Below, in pieces: positions 54,198-63,354 of a stretch of 64,000 nt of DNA (position 1 is its first letter; every line of letters begins with the position of its first letter). The notes under the pieces were generated by a model. That model made no database searches. It was not told where the DNA came from and saw only the letters and a program-made list of their open reading frames with translations. Source of the DNA: Hyphomonas sediminis (lineage in GTDB: Bacteria; Pseudomonadota; Alphaproteobacteria; Caulobacterales; Hyphomonadaceae); NCBI RefSeq assembly GCF_019679475.1, contig NZ_JAIEZP010000001.1:2418001-2482000 (forward strand), in the 5' to 3' direction. The translations under genes were made by a program, and so were the position numbers.

Positions 54198-55963
54198 ACG
54201 CCAAATAGCGCCTTGCTGCCTTCCAGGAAGCGCGAGCCGCCTTCAGTGATGGACGGCACACGTCCGGGCGCTGCCGCCAGCGAGGTCTCGGCAAAGAATC
54301 CCGCCAGCGCCAGCTGACGCATCCGCTGGTCCACATCCTCCCCGCCGCGCGCGGCAAGCGCGCCCAGCGCCAGGAAATGCCCGCCGATCACATCGCCGGC
54401 CAGTGCAAGGTATTCCGTTGCGCCTGCCAGCCCCTTCTCGGGCTCGTCCGCCAGCGTCTTCACCATCCAGTCGCTGGCCTCAGATAGCGCCTCCGACGCC
54501 GCCTTCAGCCGGTCTGCAATCTGCACCAGCTGCGGATCATTGCTCGCCCGCGCCAGACGCACCGTCTCGTCGATCTCCGTCAGCATCGCCTTCATCGACG
54601 CGCCCTTGGTGCCCGAAAGCTTCCGGCCCACGAGATCGATCGCCTGAATACCGTTGGTGCCTTCATAAATCGGCGCAATCCGCGCATCGCGGTAGAGCTG
54701 AGCGGCCAGCGTCTCATTCATGAAGCCCATGCCGCCATGCACCTGCACGCCAAGGCTCGCCACCTCGACGCCGACATCCGTGCTCCAGGCTTTCGCAATC
54801 GGCGTCAGCAGGTCTTCGCGCAGCTTTGCTTCGGCACGCTCTTCCTCGCTCGCCGCGCTATGGGCAAGGTCAGCCGCGACGCCGCACGCATAGCAGATCG
54901 CCCGCGCTGCGGCGACCTTCGCGCGCATGGTCGTCAGTGTGCGGCGCACATCCGCATGATGCAAGATCGGCGCCGAGCCCGTCACGCCCGCCGCCGCGCC
55001 CTGCTTGCGCTCCTGCGCATAAACAAGCGCCGTCTGGAAAGCTGCTTCGCCGACAGCAACGCCCTCAAGGCCGACATTCAGCCGTGCCGAATTCATCATC
55101 GTGAACATACAGGCCAACCCGCGATTTTCCTCGCCGATCAACCACCCCTTGGCGCCGTCATATTCCATCACGCAGGTCGGGCTGCCGTGAATGCCCATCT
55201 TCTTCTCAAGGCCGATGCAGCGCACGCCATTGCGCTCACCCGGATTACCATCCGCATCCAGAATGAATTTCGGCACGATAAACAGCGAAATGCCCCTCGA
55301 TCCCGCCGGTGCCCCCGGCAGGCGCGCCAGCACGAGATGGATGATATTCTCAGCCATGTCGTGATCGCCCCAGGTGATGAATATCTTCTGGCCGGAGATA
55401 GAATAGCTGCCATCCTCATTGGGCTCAGCCTTGGTCTTCAACGCGCCGACATCGCTGCCCGCCTGCGGCTCGGTCAGGTTCATCGTGCCTGTCCACTCGC
55501 CCGAAACGAGCTTGGGCAGGTACGCCGTGCGCTGCGCGTCCGTGCCATGCGCCAGCAGCGCCTCGACCGCGCCAAAGCTCAGCATCGGGCACAGGCCAAA
55601 CGCCATATTCGCGCCATGGAACATCTCCATCACGCCCAGCGCCAGCGCCTTGGGCAGTCCCTGTCCGCCCCACTCTTCAGGCGCAGAAAGGCCCATCCAG
55701 CCGCCTTCCTGGAAGGCCTTGTAGGCATCGGCAAATCCTGGCGGCGCCACAACGCCTGCGTCGGTGAGCACCGCGCCATGCGCGTCCCCCACAGGGTTTA
55801 GCGGCGCCAGCACATCCCTGGCCAGCTTGGCCGCCTCTTCCAGGATCGGGCGCACCAGATCAGGGTCATAGGCCTCATGCCCGGCAAGGCCCTGCAGCCT
55901 GTCGATGCGGGCAAAAGCGCTCAGCGCAAATTCGATATCGCTGACCGGAGCGTCGTAAGCCAT
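54194..55963 (-). CDS. Acyl-CoA dehydrogenase with C-terminal extension
   Basis: A 589-residue FAD enzyme of the long type (about 590), which has an extra C-terminal domain and includes 3-methylmercaptopropionyl-CoA dehydrogenase-like members. Visible: GTMNLTEPQAGSDVGAL and FITWGDHDMAENIIHLVLA (FAD and substrate contacts), the catalytic region YCEGTNGIQA-type YEGTNGIQAIDLVGRK (about 428), and QVHGGMGFMNET. The start at 55963 follows AGGGATGG; an ATG two codons earlier is possible. The substrate cannot be named from sequence. Confidence 0.92.
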   Translation of the reverse strand: MAYDAPVSDIEFALSAFARIDRLQGLAGHEAYDPDLVRPILEEAAKLARDVLAPLNPVGDAHGAVLTDAGVVAPPGFADAYKAFQEGGWMGLSAPEEWGGQGLPKALALGVMEMFHGANMAFGLCPMLSFGAVEALLAHGTDAQRTAYLPKLVSGEWTGTMNLTEPQAGSDVGALKTKAEPNEDGSYSISGQKIFITWGDHDMAENIIHLVLARLPGAPAGSRGISLFIVPKFILDADGNPGERNGVRCIGLEKKMGIHGSPTCVMEYDGAKGWLIGEENRGLACMFTMMNSARLNVGLEGVAVGEAAFQTALVYAQERKQGAAAGVTGSAPILHHADVRRTLTTMRAKVAAARAICYACGVAADLAHSAASEEERAEAKLREDLLTPIAKAWSTDVGVEVASLGVQVHGGMGFMNETLAAQLYRDARIAPIYEGTNGIQAIDLVGRKLSGTKGASMKAMLTEIDETVRLARASNDPQLVQIADRLKAASEALSEASDWMVKTLADEPEKGLAGATEYLALAGDVIGGHFLALGALAARGGEDVDQRMRQLALAGFFAETSLAAAPGRVPSITEGGSRFLEGSKALFGV

Positions 55964-56082
55964 GTCCATCCCTTCTGGTTTCTGAATAAATGATATGCGG
56001 CGTGGATATTAAAGTTGAGGTTCACACTGTAAAAGCGTGCACTAATTTGAGCGTTCCCATACGGCAACTGGAGACCGATTCC

Positions 56083-56808
56083 ATGCGACTTCTCATCCTC
56101 TCGGCTGTCAGCGCCCTCGCGCTCGCCGCCTGCTCTGAAACAACCCCCGCGGCCCCGGCCGCTGAAGCGCCTGCTGCAGAAGCCACCGTTGAAACCGCTG
56201 CTGCGCCTGAAGCCGCTGTCGAATATGGCGCCGCCGGCACCTATGTGATGGACCCGACCCACACCTCCGTCACCTTCAAGGTCGGCCACTTTGGCCTGTC
56301 GGACTACACCGCCCGCTTCAAGAAGGTTGACGGCACGCTCCAGTTCAACCCCGAAGACCCGGCCGCCAACTCCATCTCCGTCACGATCGACCCGCTTTCG
56401 GTCGAAACCGACTATCCGGCAGATTACAAAGCTGGCCACCCGGACAGCGTTTACGGCTCCTGGAACGAAGACCTTGGCCGCAACGCCAACTGGCTGAACG
56501 GCGACAGCTTCCCGGAAATCACCTTCACCAGCACCTCGGTGACGCAAGACACCGCCTCGACCGGCAAGGTCACGGGCGACCTCACCTTCCTCGGCGTGAC
56601 CAAGCCGGTCACCCTGGACGTGACCTATAACGGCAAGGCGAACTTCCCGTGGGCGCCGGACGCTGACAAGATCGGTTTCTCTGCCACCACCACGCTGAAG
56701 CGTTCTGATTTCGGCAACTCGACCTACGCCCCGAACATCACGGACGAAGTCGAAATCATCATCGAAACCGAGCTTCAACAGGTCGTTGAACCCGCTCCTG
56801 CGGAGTAA
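56083..56808 (+). CDS. YceI-family periplasmic lipoprotein
   Basis: A 241-residue protein. The start at 56083 opens a lipoprotein signal with lipobox LAAC (about 13-16); upstream in-frame codons are not used. After an Ala/Glu/Pro-rich linker the YceI domain (about 52-236) shows GTYVMDPTHTSVTFKVGHFGLSDYTARF, then DFPEITF-like SFPEITFTSTSV and TGDLTFLGVTKPVTLDVTY. YceI proteins form beta-barrels holding long isoprenoids such as octaprenyl species. It is followed 6 bases later by a cytochrome b561-YceI fusion, so the pair may act together in envelope redox handling. Confidence 0.92.
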   Translation: MRLLILSAVSALALAACSETTPAAPAAEAPAAEATVETAAAPEAAVEYGAAGTYVMDPTHTSVTFKVGHFGLSDYTARFKKVDGTLQFNPEDPAANSISVTIDPLSVETDYPADYKAGHPDSVYGSWNEDLGRNANWLNGDSFPEITFTSTSVTQDTASTGKVTGDLTFLGVTKPVTLDVTYNGKANFPWAPDADKIGFSATTTLKRSDFGNSTYAPNITDEVEIIIETELQQVVEPAPAE

Positions 56809-56814
56809 TCCATA

Positions 56815-58017
56815 ATGTCGTCATCCTCACCGGCTTCCCGCTATACTGCTGTGGCCATCGCCCTTCACTGGGCCATGGCTTTCCTCCTTCTCTTCATGAT
56901 CTGGCTTGGCTGGAACATGGATGACAACGAGGTGCGTTATCAGCTGCACAAGTCGGTGGGGATCACGCTTCTCTTCCTGACGGTTGCCCGCATCGCCTGG
57001 CGCCTGCTCAATCCGCCCCCGCCGCTGCCAGACGATATGAAACCCTACGAGCGCCAGCTCTCCCATTTCGTTCAGATCGTCTTCTACGCGATGATGGTCA
57101 TCATTCCGCTCGCCGGCTGGCTGCTGGTTTCCATTTCCCCCTTCCAGATTTCTACCGTCCTCTTCGGCACGGTCGACTGGCCCCACCTGCCGTTCACTTC
57201 TGGCCTGCGTCAGGGCAACGAACTGCTCCACGGCATCGTGGAGAATATTCACTCCAAGGGCGCCTGGGTCATCATCGTCCTGCTCGGCCTGCATGTCGCC
57301 GGCGCCGTCAAACATGAGATCGGCAGCGAAGATGGCGTTCTGAAGCGTATGGTCCCCGGCCTCTTCGGCAAAACGTCCCCGCCCTCGCCGCCCGCCCGCG
57401 GCGCGCTCGTCGCCTTCGGCAGCAGCATCATCCTCTTTGCCATCATTGCGGCATTCCCGCTGATCGGCTCGGGCGGCGCCTCCGCCCCGGCGGCGCCCGC
57501 TGGCGCCGAAAGCGCGCAGGGCAACTGGGCGGTGGATTACGCCCAGTCCGAAATCCGCTTCACCGGCATCTATGATGGCAAGGAGTTCTCCGGCGTCTTC
57601 ACCAAATGGAACGCCGATGTTGCCTTCTATCCGGAAGACCTCGCCGCCTCGTCCGTTGCGGTCACCGTCGAAACCGCCTCTGCGTCGACGGGCACCAAGC
57701 TCTACGACTCGACGCTTCGCGAAGGCGAATGGTTCAGCACCGCCGCCTTCCCGGCCGCAACGGTCGCCCTGACCGATTTCCAGAGCACAGGCCCGGACGC
57801 TTACTCCGCCACCGCCACGATGACGCTGAAAGGCAAGGAAGTCTCGGCGCCGCTCGCCTTCACCCTGACGATGGAGGGCGACGTGGCAGACCTCTCCGGC
57901 AGCGCCGTCTTCTCCCGCAAGGCCCTGGATCTCGGCCAGGTTTCCGATGCAGGCGGCAGCTGGGTGTCTGACGAAATCACGGTCTCGGTCTCCGGTAAGG
58001 CCACGCGCATTAACTGA
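56815..58017 (+). CDS. Cytochrome b561-YceI fusion protein
   Basis: A 400-residue fusion. Residues 1-190 are a four-helix b561-type cytochrome with haem-ligand His in IALHWAMAF (about 18), QLHKSVGIT (about 45), and the last helix HSKGAWVIIVLLGLHVAGAVKHE (two His). A further hydrophobic helix (about 200-220) and a Pro/Ala linker lead to a periplasmic YceI domain (about 235-400) with NWAVDYAQSEIRFTG. It could pass electrons between quinone and a YceI-bound isoprenoid. Begins 6 bases after the stand-alone YceI gene. Confidence 0.93.
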   Translation: MSSSSPASRYTAVAIALHWAMAFLLLFMIWLGWNMDDNEVRYQLHKSVGITLLFLTVARIAWRLLNPPPPLPDDMKPYERQLSHFVQIVFYAMMVIIPLAGWLLVSISPFQISTVLFGTVDWPHLPFTSGLRQGNELLHGIVENIHSKGAWVIIVLLGLHVAGAVKHEIGSEDGVLKRMVPGLFGKTSPPSPPARGALVAFGSSIILFAIIAAFPLIGSGGASAPAAPAGAESAQGNWAVDYAQSEIRFTGIYDGKEFSGVFTKWNADVAFYPEDLAASSVAVTVETASASTGTKLYDSTLREGEWFSTAAFPAATVALTDFQSTGPDAYSATATMTLKGKEVSAPLAFTLTMEGDVADLSGSAVFSRKALDLGQVSDAGGSWVSDEITVSVSGKATRIN

Positions 58018-58060
58018 TCCGTCAATTGACGCTGATCGGCGCGGTGCTAAGCGAAAGCCC

Positions 58061-58999
58061 ATGACCGCGCCCATCGTCCCCATCCTGCCTGAAACCGTCG
58101 CACTCGCCGTCGAAGTCCTCGCCGAAGGTGGCCTTGTCGCCATCCCGACGGAAACCGTCTACGGCCTCGCCGCCGATGCGGCCAATCCGGATGCCGTGGT
58201 CAGCCTCTACGAAGCCAAGGGCCGTCCGCGCTTCAATCCGCTGATCGCCCACGTCTCCGGCATCGAGATGGCCATGCGAGAAGCTGTGTTCTCGCCGCTG
58301 GCCGCCCGCCTTGCTGGAAAGTTCTGGCCCGGCCCGCTCACGCTTGTCCTGCCCGCGCTGATTGGCGGAACGGTCTGCGATCTTGCCCGATCTGGCCTGC
58401 AAACAATCGGCCTGCGCTGCCCGGCCCATCCGGCGGCCCGCATCCTGATCGGAGAGTTTGGCCGCCCGCTGGTTGCGCCCTCGGCCAATCGGTCCGGCCA
58501 TGTCAGCCCCACGCGCGCCGAACATGTCGCCGTCGATCTGGCAGACCGGATCAATCTCATCCTCGATGGCGGCCCCTGCGAGGTTGGCATCGAATCGACC
58601 ATTCTCGCAGTCGAAGGCGACACCGCCACGCTCCTGCGCGCCGGCGCGGTGCCGTCCGATGAACTGGAAGCCTTCATCGGCCAGCCGCTCGCCCGCGCCT
58701 CAGGCGCCTCGATCACGGCGCCCGGCATGCTCAAATCGCATTACGCGCCAAAGGCCAGGCTGCGCCTGAATATCGACGCGCCCGATGATGGCGAAGGCTA
58801 TCTGGGGTTTGGTCCAGCCTCCCGCGGCGGCCTCAATCTCTCGCCCTCGGGCGATCTGGCAGAAGCGGCCACGAAGCTGTTTGCCATGCTCCGCGCCCTG
58901 GACGAGCGCTTTGATCGCATCGCCGTAGCGCCCATCCCGATGACGGGGCTCGGCGAAGCGATCAATGACAGGCTGGCACGCGCAGCGCACCGGGACTAG
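58061..58999 (+). CDS. L-threonylcarbamoyladenylate synthase (Sua5/YrdC family)
   Basis: A 312-residue enzyme making the threonylcarbamoyl-AMP used for t6A37 modification of ANN-reading tRNAs. The YrdC core (about 10-200) has GGLVAIPTETVYGLAADA, KGRPRFNPLIAHV, FWPGPLTLVLP and PLVAPSANRSGHVSPT. A C-terminal Sua5 domain (about 225-312) follows, with APGMLKSHYAPKARL, so it is the long Sua5 form. A weak box precedes ATG 58061. Confidence 0.94.
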   Translation: MTAPIVPILPETVALAVEVLAEGGLVAIPTETVYGLAADAANPDAVVSLYEAKGRPRFNPLIAHVSGIEMAMREAVFSPLAARLAGKFWPGPLTLVLPALIGGTVCDLARSGLQTIGLRCPAHPAARILIGEFGRPLVAPSANRSGHVSPTRAEHVAVDLADRINLILDGGPCEVGIESTILAVEGDTATLLRAGAVPSDELEAFIGQPLARASGASITAPGMLKSHYAPKARLRLNIDAPDDGEGYLGFGPASRGGLNLSPSGDLAEAATKLFAMLRALDERFDRIAVAPIPMTGLGEAINDRLARAAHRD

Positions 59000-59012
59000 T
59001 TCAAGGCGCGGC

Positions 59013-59225
59013 TCAGCCGCCCATGATGTCCTCTTTGAGGACCGTCATCATGAACTGGTAGGAGGTCTCGCCCTCGTCTTCGTCCTTGTAGACGACCGCC
59101 AGGAACTCGGCGCCGAGATAGACTTCCATCGAATCAGCGGCCTTGTCGCGCGCCACGAGGCGCAGGCCGGGGTGAAGTTTTTCCTTGAGATACGCCTCAA
59201 GACGCAAGCTTTCTTCGCGCTCCAT
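59013..59225 (-). CDS. DUF3126 family small protein
   Basis: A 70-residue protein matching the alphaproteobacterial DUF3126 pattern: RLEAYLKEKLHPGLRLVARDKAADS, then EVYLGAEFLAVVYKDEDEGETSYQFMMTVL. A conserved cytoplasmic protein of unknown role, usually near cysE as here (the cysE start is about 100 bases beyond). Confidence 0.88.
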   Translation of the reverse strand: MEREESLRLEAYLKEKLHPGLRLVARDKAADSMEVYLGAEFLAVVYKDEDEGETSYQFMMTVLKEDIMGG

Positions 59226-59323
59226 GGCGGTACTCCTTGTTATTTATCTGGTGTTTGTCGCTGGCGCGGAACCTAGTCAGTTTCGCCGCCAGCGCAACGG
59301 GCCTGCTGCACGCTTCCCTGTGA

Positions 59324-60133
59324 CTACTCAGCCTGCCCTTCGGGAATCGCCTGGTCCATCGTCTGCGCCGGCTGGCAGCAGGTCGGGCCTGACACGATCC
59401 GCGCAGGCACGCCCGCCACGGTGCAGCGCGCCGGAACGTCTTTCAGCACCACGCTGCCCGCCGCCACCTTGGCCTCGTCGCCCACATGGATATTGCCAAG
59501 GATCTTCGCGCCGACCGACAGCAACACCCCGCGCCCGATCTTCGGGTGACGGTCGCCAACTTCCTTGCCCGTCCCGCCCAGCGTCACGCCATGCAGCAGC
59601 GAACAACCATCGCCCACAATTGCTGTCTCGCCGATGGTGATGCCCGAAGCATGGTCCAGCATCACCCCGCGCCCGATCCGGGCCGCCGGGTGAATATCCA
59701 CATCGAAGAGTTCAGACGCCCGGCTCTGGAAGTGGAACGCCAGCGTCTCGCGGCCCTGCCGCCACAACTCGTGCGCAACCCGGTGGGTCTGCAGCGCCAG
59801 GAAGCCTTTGAAATAGAGGAAAGGCTGAAGCATCCCGCGCGCCGCCGGATCTCGTTCCATCACGGCCTGCATGTCGGCTTCCGCCATCTCGATCAGCTCA
59901 GTTTCGCCCTCATACACCGCGGAAAGGATATGCCTCACCTGCTGCGGCCCGGCGCCCGGACCGGCCAGCTTTTCTGCCAGGTGGAAGGACAATGCCTGCC
60001 CCAATGAGGCATGCGACAGGATCGCGGCATTGAGATAGCTTGCCAGCGTCGGTTCTTCAGCCGCTGCGGCCTGCGCTTCGAAGCGAAGGCGTTTCCAGAC
60101 GGGTGGCGGGGCGCCGATATCGGGGTTTTCCAT
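59324..60133 (-). CDS. cysE: Serine O-acetyltransferase
   Basis: A 269-residue hexapeptide-repeat enzyme making O-acetylserine for cysteine synthesis. The N-terminal helical domain (about 1-140) is followed by the left-handed beta-helix: DIHPAARIGRGVMLDHASGITIGETAIVGDGCSLLHGVTLGGTGK (catalytic His in LDHASG), and KIGRGVLLSVGAKILGNIHVGDEAKVAAGSVVLKDVP. The start at 60133 has AGAGG upstream. The C-terminal tail ends in QAE, not the classic Ile that binds cysteine synthase. Confidence 0.95.
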   Translation of the reverse strand: MENPDIGAPPPVWKRLRFEAQAAAAEEPTLASYLNAAILSHASLGQALSFHLAEKLAGPGAGPQQVRHILSAVYEGETELIEMAEADMQAVMERDPAARGMLQPFLYFKGFLALQTHRVAHELWRQGRETLAFHFQSRASELFDVDIHPAARIGRGVMLDHASGITIGETAIVGDGCSLLHGVTLGGTGKEVGDRHPKIGRGVLLSVGAKILGNIHVGDEAKVAAGSVVLKDVPARCTVAGVPARIVSGPTCCQPAQTMDQAIPEGQAE

Positions 60134-60207
60134 GGCCGCGGCCTCTTTGTTGCTGCGCTCTGCCGGTGGAGATGGCACCGGACGCGCGATGTTTCAATTC
60201 CCTTAGC

Positions 60208-63200
60208 CTATTCGGCTGGCTGATGACGCTGCGGCGGGCGGTACCCGAACAGCCGCCGGATGGGCTTCATCGTCATGATGCGGAACACGGCCGGCGTGAA
60301 ATAAAGCCCGATCAGCGCCGATCCGCCTACCCCGCCTGCGATCCCCGCCGCCAGCGGCAGCCAGAACGTGTCGCCCGTCAGCAGGATCGGCACAAACCCG
60401 CCCATCGTCGTCAGCGTCGTCGCAATGATGTGCCGGGTAGCATCCATCACCACTTCGCGTTGTGCGATGATGTCGTCCGCCATCGCATCTTCATTCGCCC
60501 GAAGCAGCGACAGCACCACAATCGAACTGTTGATCGCGATCCCGAAAAGTCCAAGGCTCCCCACAATCGCGTTGAACCCGAATGGCAGGTTGAACAGCCA
60601 CACCCCGAAGAAGGCATAGAACACCGAGATAATACCCGCCGTCACGATCAGCAGCATCATCCGGAAGGAGTTGAACACCAGCGTGATCGCTCCCGCCATC
60701 ACCAGCATCAGCGGAATGCCGACGCTTGCGAGGTTGCCCACCGCCTCACCGGAGTTTTCCGCCTCCCCGCCGATCAGCATGTCATAGTCCGGCGGCAGCA
60801 CGAACCCGCTCCCCGCCAGCCGCTCCTGGAACTGCGCCAGCGTCGGCGCAGGCAGCGTGTACGGATCAAGGTAAGCAAGGATCTGGTTCGTCCGCAGGCC
60901 ATCCCGGCGGGAAATTGTCGCCGTCTTCGGCGTCAGCTCCATTTCGCCCAACGCGGAAATCGGCGTTCCGGTCATCCCCGGCGCCGCGCCAATCGTCTTG
61001 GAGCGGAGGTCGGATAGCGACTGGCGCCGCGCATCCGACGCAATCACGCGCACCGGCAGTTCTTCCGTCCCTTCCAGCACGGACCCTGCCCGCACGCCTT
61101 CAAGCTCCGTATTCAGATTGGTCGCAATATCCGCCAGCCGCGATCCCGCCATCGCCGCCGCCGCCTCATCCGCCTTCAGGCGCAGCGTCGGCGCGCCCAG
61201 CTGCAAGGATGCGACCGTATACGTTACCCCCGGCGTCTCGCTCAGGATCGCGCGCAACTCGTCGCCCAGCCGGTTCAGCGTCTCAAGGTCAGGCCCGCGC
61301 AGGATCAGCTCGATCGGGGCATCCGCCGGCGGCCCCTGCTCGAAGGGCAACGCCAGGAACCGCGCGCCCGGAAACTCCGCCCGCGCCCGCCCCTGGATAT
61401 CGTCAGCGATCTCATGCGTGCGCTCATTACTGTCGAGCTGCACCCAGCCCGTCGCAAAGCCTTCCACGCCCTGCGTATTGTTGATGGCGTTGTAATAGAC
61501 GCGCGGCGAAGGCTCCCCGAGCACCCAGGTCACCGACTTCACGCCCTCGGTTGCGAGGATAAAGTCCGTCGCCCGCTGGGTCACGTCCGCGGTGTCCGAC
61601 AAATCCGCCTCGAAAGGCAGGTTCACCGTCACCTGGAACTGGTCCCGCTCCGTAGGCGGAAAGAATTGCTGCGGCAGGGTGCTGGTGAGATAGATCCCCA
61701 TCACCGCCGGTACGATACAAATCAGGATACCCAGCGGCGGAAAGCGCAGCACAGCTTCCACCGTCGCCCGGTATCCGTCTGAAACCACATCGATGGCAAT
61801 GCCGTCGCGCCACCAGCGCCGCTTGCGGGGCGCCGCGCCCCGCTCCCAATTGCGCGTGCGGTCAAACCACGCCGTCATCGCGGGCACGATGGTCACCGCA
61901 ACGACAAACGACGCGGTGATCGAATAGATCACAGAAAGGCCCACCATGCCGATGAACTCACCCGCCGCGCCGGGCAGCATGGCAATCGGCGCAAAGGCGA
62001 GCACAGTCGTCAGTGTCGAGGCCGCCAACGGCGCAGCCAGCTGCTTCAGGCTCCGGCGCACAGCCTCAAGCCGCGAGCTTCCTTTGGCCCGCCATTGGTC
62101 CACATCATCAGCCACCACAATCGCATTGTCGATCAGCAGGCCAAGTGAGATGACCAGTCCGGTCACGGACATCTGGTGCAGCGGATGACCGAACACATTG
62201 AACGCAATCAACACCAGCCCGACCGTCAGCGGCATCGCAAAGCCGACCACCAGCGCTGAGCGCCACCCCATCAGGAAGAACAATACCGCAAACACGATCA
62301 GGCCGGACATGAGCAGGTTCTGCGCCAGCCCGTTCAGCCGCCCATTGGTGTAGACGCTCTGGTCGAACACAATCTCGGCCTTGAGGCCCGGCGGCATGGT
62401 CGCGGAAAAATCATGCACGATCTGCCGCGCGCGTTCAGACCAGATATCCACCCGTTGCATTGGCGAGATATACGCCGCCACCAGAACGGAGCGGTGCCCG
62501 TTCTCGAACGCCGTCTTGGTCGCCGGGTCTTGCAGGCCCTTCTCGATACGCGCCACATCGCCAAGGCGCACGGCGCTGCCATCGGGCCGCTGCAGAACGG
62601 GCACTTCGGAAATTCGCGCAATATTGGTGAACTCGCCGCCCACTTCGATGCCGATCGTGCCGCCATCGGTGCGCAGGCGCCCACCGGGATTCTTCGCGTC
62701 CGCCGCCAGCATGGCGTTTGCCGCCTGGCCAAAGCTCAGCCCGGCTGCAGACAGCGCCTCGGCATCCATCACCACGCGCACTTCTTCAACAGGCATCCCG
62801 AAAGTCTGCGTCAGCTCCGTCGCATCGAGCCGCTGGAAACGGTCCTGCAGATCCAGCGCCATCCGCCGCATGATCGGCAGCGGCGCATCGCCTTCACCCA
62901 TCCATGTCAGCGAAACAGCCATCGTGGCGGCGCCGACATATTGCCGTGTTACTTCCGGCGCAGATGTTCCGGGGGGGAATGATCGTCGTGCCTGCTCAAC
63001 CTTCTGCCGGATAAGTGTCCACGCATCGTCCACTTCGGCTGCGGTCAGCCCTTCCTCAATGTCGAGTGTCAGCTGCACCACACCGGCGCGCGAAACGGTG
63101 TCAACCTGCTTCACCTCCGGCAACTCCATCAGCGCAGCCTCCAACGGCTGCGCGACCAGTGCCTCCATTCGCTCCGAATCTGCGCCGGGTAGAACTGCGA

Positions 63201-63336
63201 CAACGGTTCCGAAACGTTCGACCAGTGTCGGGTCTTCCTGCCTCGGCAGGGTCATCAAAGCGCCCAGTCCGCCCAGCAGGATCACAAGGATCGTCAGGAT
63301 CGTCAGGCGCGGATTTTTGAAGAATAGCGTGCTCAC
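60208..63336 (-). CDS. RND-family efflux pump permease
   Basis: A 1042-residue inner-membrane pump with 12 predicted helices and two large periplasmic loops. Helix 4 has GLVISLGLLIDNAIVVADDV with adjacent Asp residues (about 405) for proton relay, and the N-terminus has FFKNPRLTILTILVILLGGLGALMTLPRQEDPTL. The layout fits the AcrB/CzcA-like superfamily; the substrate is unclear. GTG start with GGGAG upstream. Adaptor gene upstream in the same operon; no outer-membrane channel is in view. Confidence 0.94.
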   Translation of the reverse strand: MSTLFFKNPRLTILTILVILLGGLGALMTLPRQEDPTLVERFGTVVAVLPGADSERMEALVAQPLEAALMELPEVKQVDTVSRAGVVQLTLDIEEGLTAAEVDDAWTLIRQKVEQARRSFPPGTSAPEVTRQYVGAATMAVSLTWMGEGDAPLPIMRRMALDLQDRFQRLDATELTQTFGMPVEEVRVVMDAEALSAAGLSFGQAANAMLAADAKNPGGRLRTDGGTIGIEVGGEFTNIARISEVPVLQRPDGSAVRLGDVARIEKGLQDPATKTAFENGHRSVLVAAYISPMQRVDIWSERARQIVHDFSATMPPGLKAEIVFDQSVYTNGRLNGLAQNLLMSGLIVFAVLFFLMGWRSALVVGFAMPLTVGLVLIAFNVFGHPLHQMSVTGLVISLGLLIDNAIVVADDVDQWRAKGSSRLEAVRRSLKQLAAPLAASTLTTVLAFAPIAMLPGAAGEFIGMVGLSVIYSITASFVVAVTIVPAMTAWFDRTRNWERGAAPRKRRWWRDGIAIDVVSDGYRATVEAVLRFPPLGILICIVPAVMGIYLTSTLPQQFFPPTERDQFQVTVNLPFEADLSDTADVTQRATDFILATEGVKSVTWVLGEPSPRVYYNAINNTQGVEGFATGWVQLDSNERTHEIADDIQGRARAEFPGARFLALPFEQGPPADAPIELILRGPDLETLNRLGDELRAILSETPGVTYTVASLQLGAPTLRLKADEAAAAMAGSRLADIATNLNTELEGVRAGSVLEGTEELPVRVIASDARRQSLSDLRSKTIGAAPGMTGTPISALGEMELTPKTATISRRDGLRTNQILAYLDPYTLPAPTLAQFQERLAGSGFVLPPDYDMLIGGEAENSGEAVGNLASVGIPLMLVMAGAITLVFNSFRMMLLIVTAGIISVFYAFFGVWLFNLPFGFNAIVGSLGLFGIAINSSIVVLSLLRANEDAMADDIIAQREVVMDATRHIIATTLTTMGGFVPILLTGDTFWLPLAAGIAGGVGGSALIGLYFTPAVFRIMTMKPIRRLFGYRPPQRHQPAE

Positions 63337-63354
63337 CCCCAGCTCCCCCGCGCG

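Noticed and set aside
54737..55801. 354-residue plus-strand frame
   Set aside because: Shadow of the acyl-CoA dehydrogenase; Arg/His-rich composition and no start signal.
56827..58143. 438-residue minus-strand frame
   Set aside because: Antisense to the b561-YceI fusion and Sua5 start; Gly/Arg-rich shadow.
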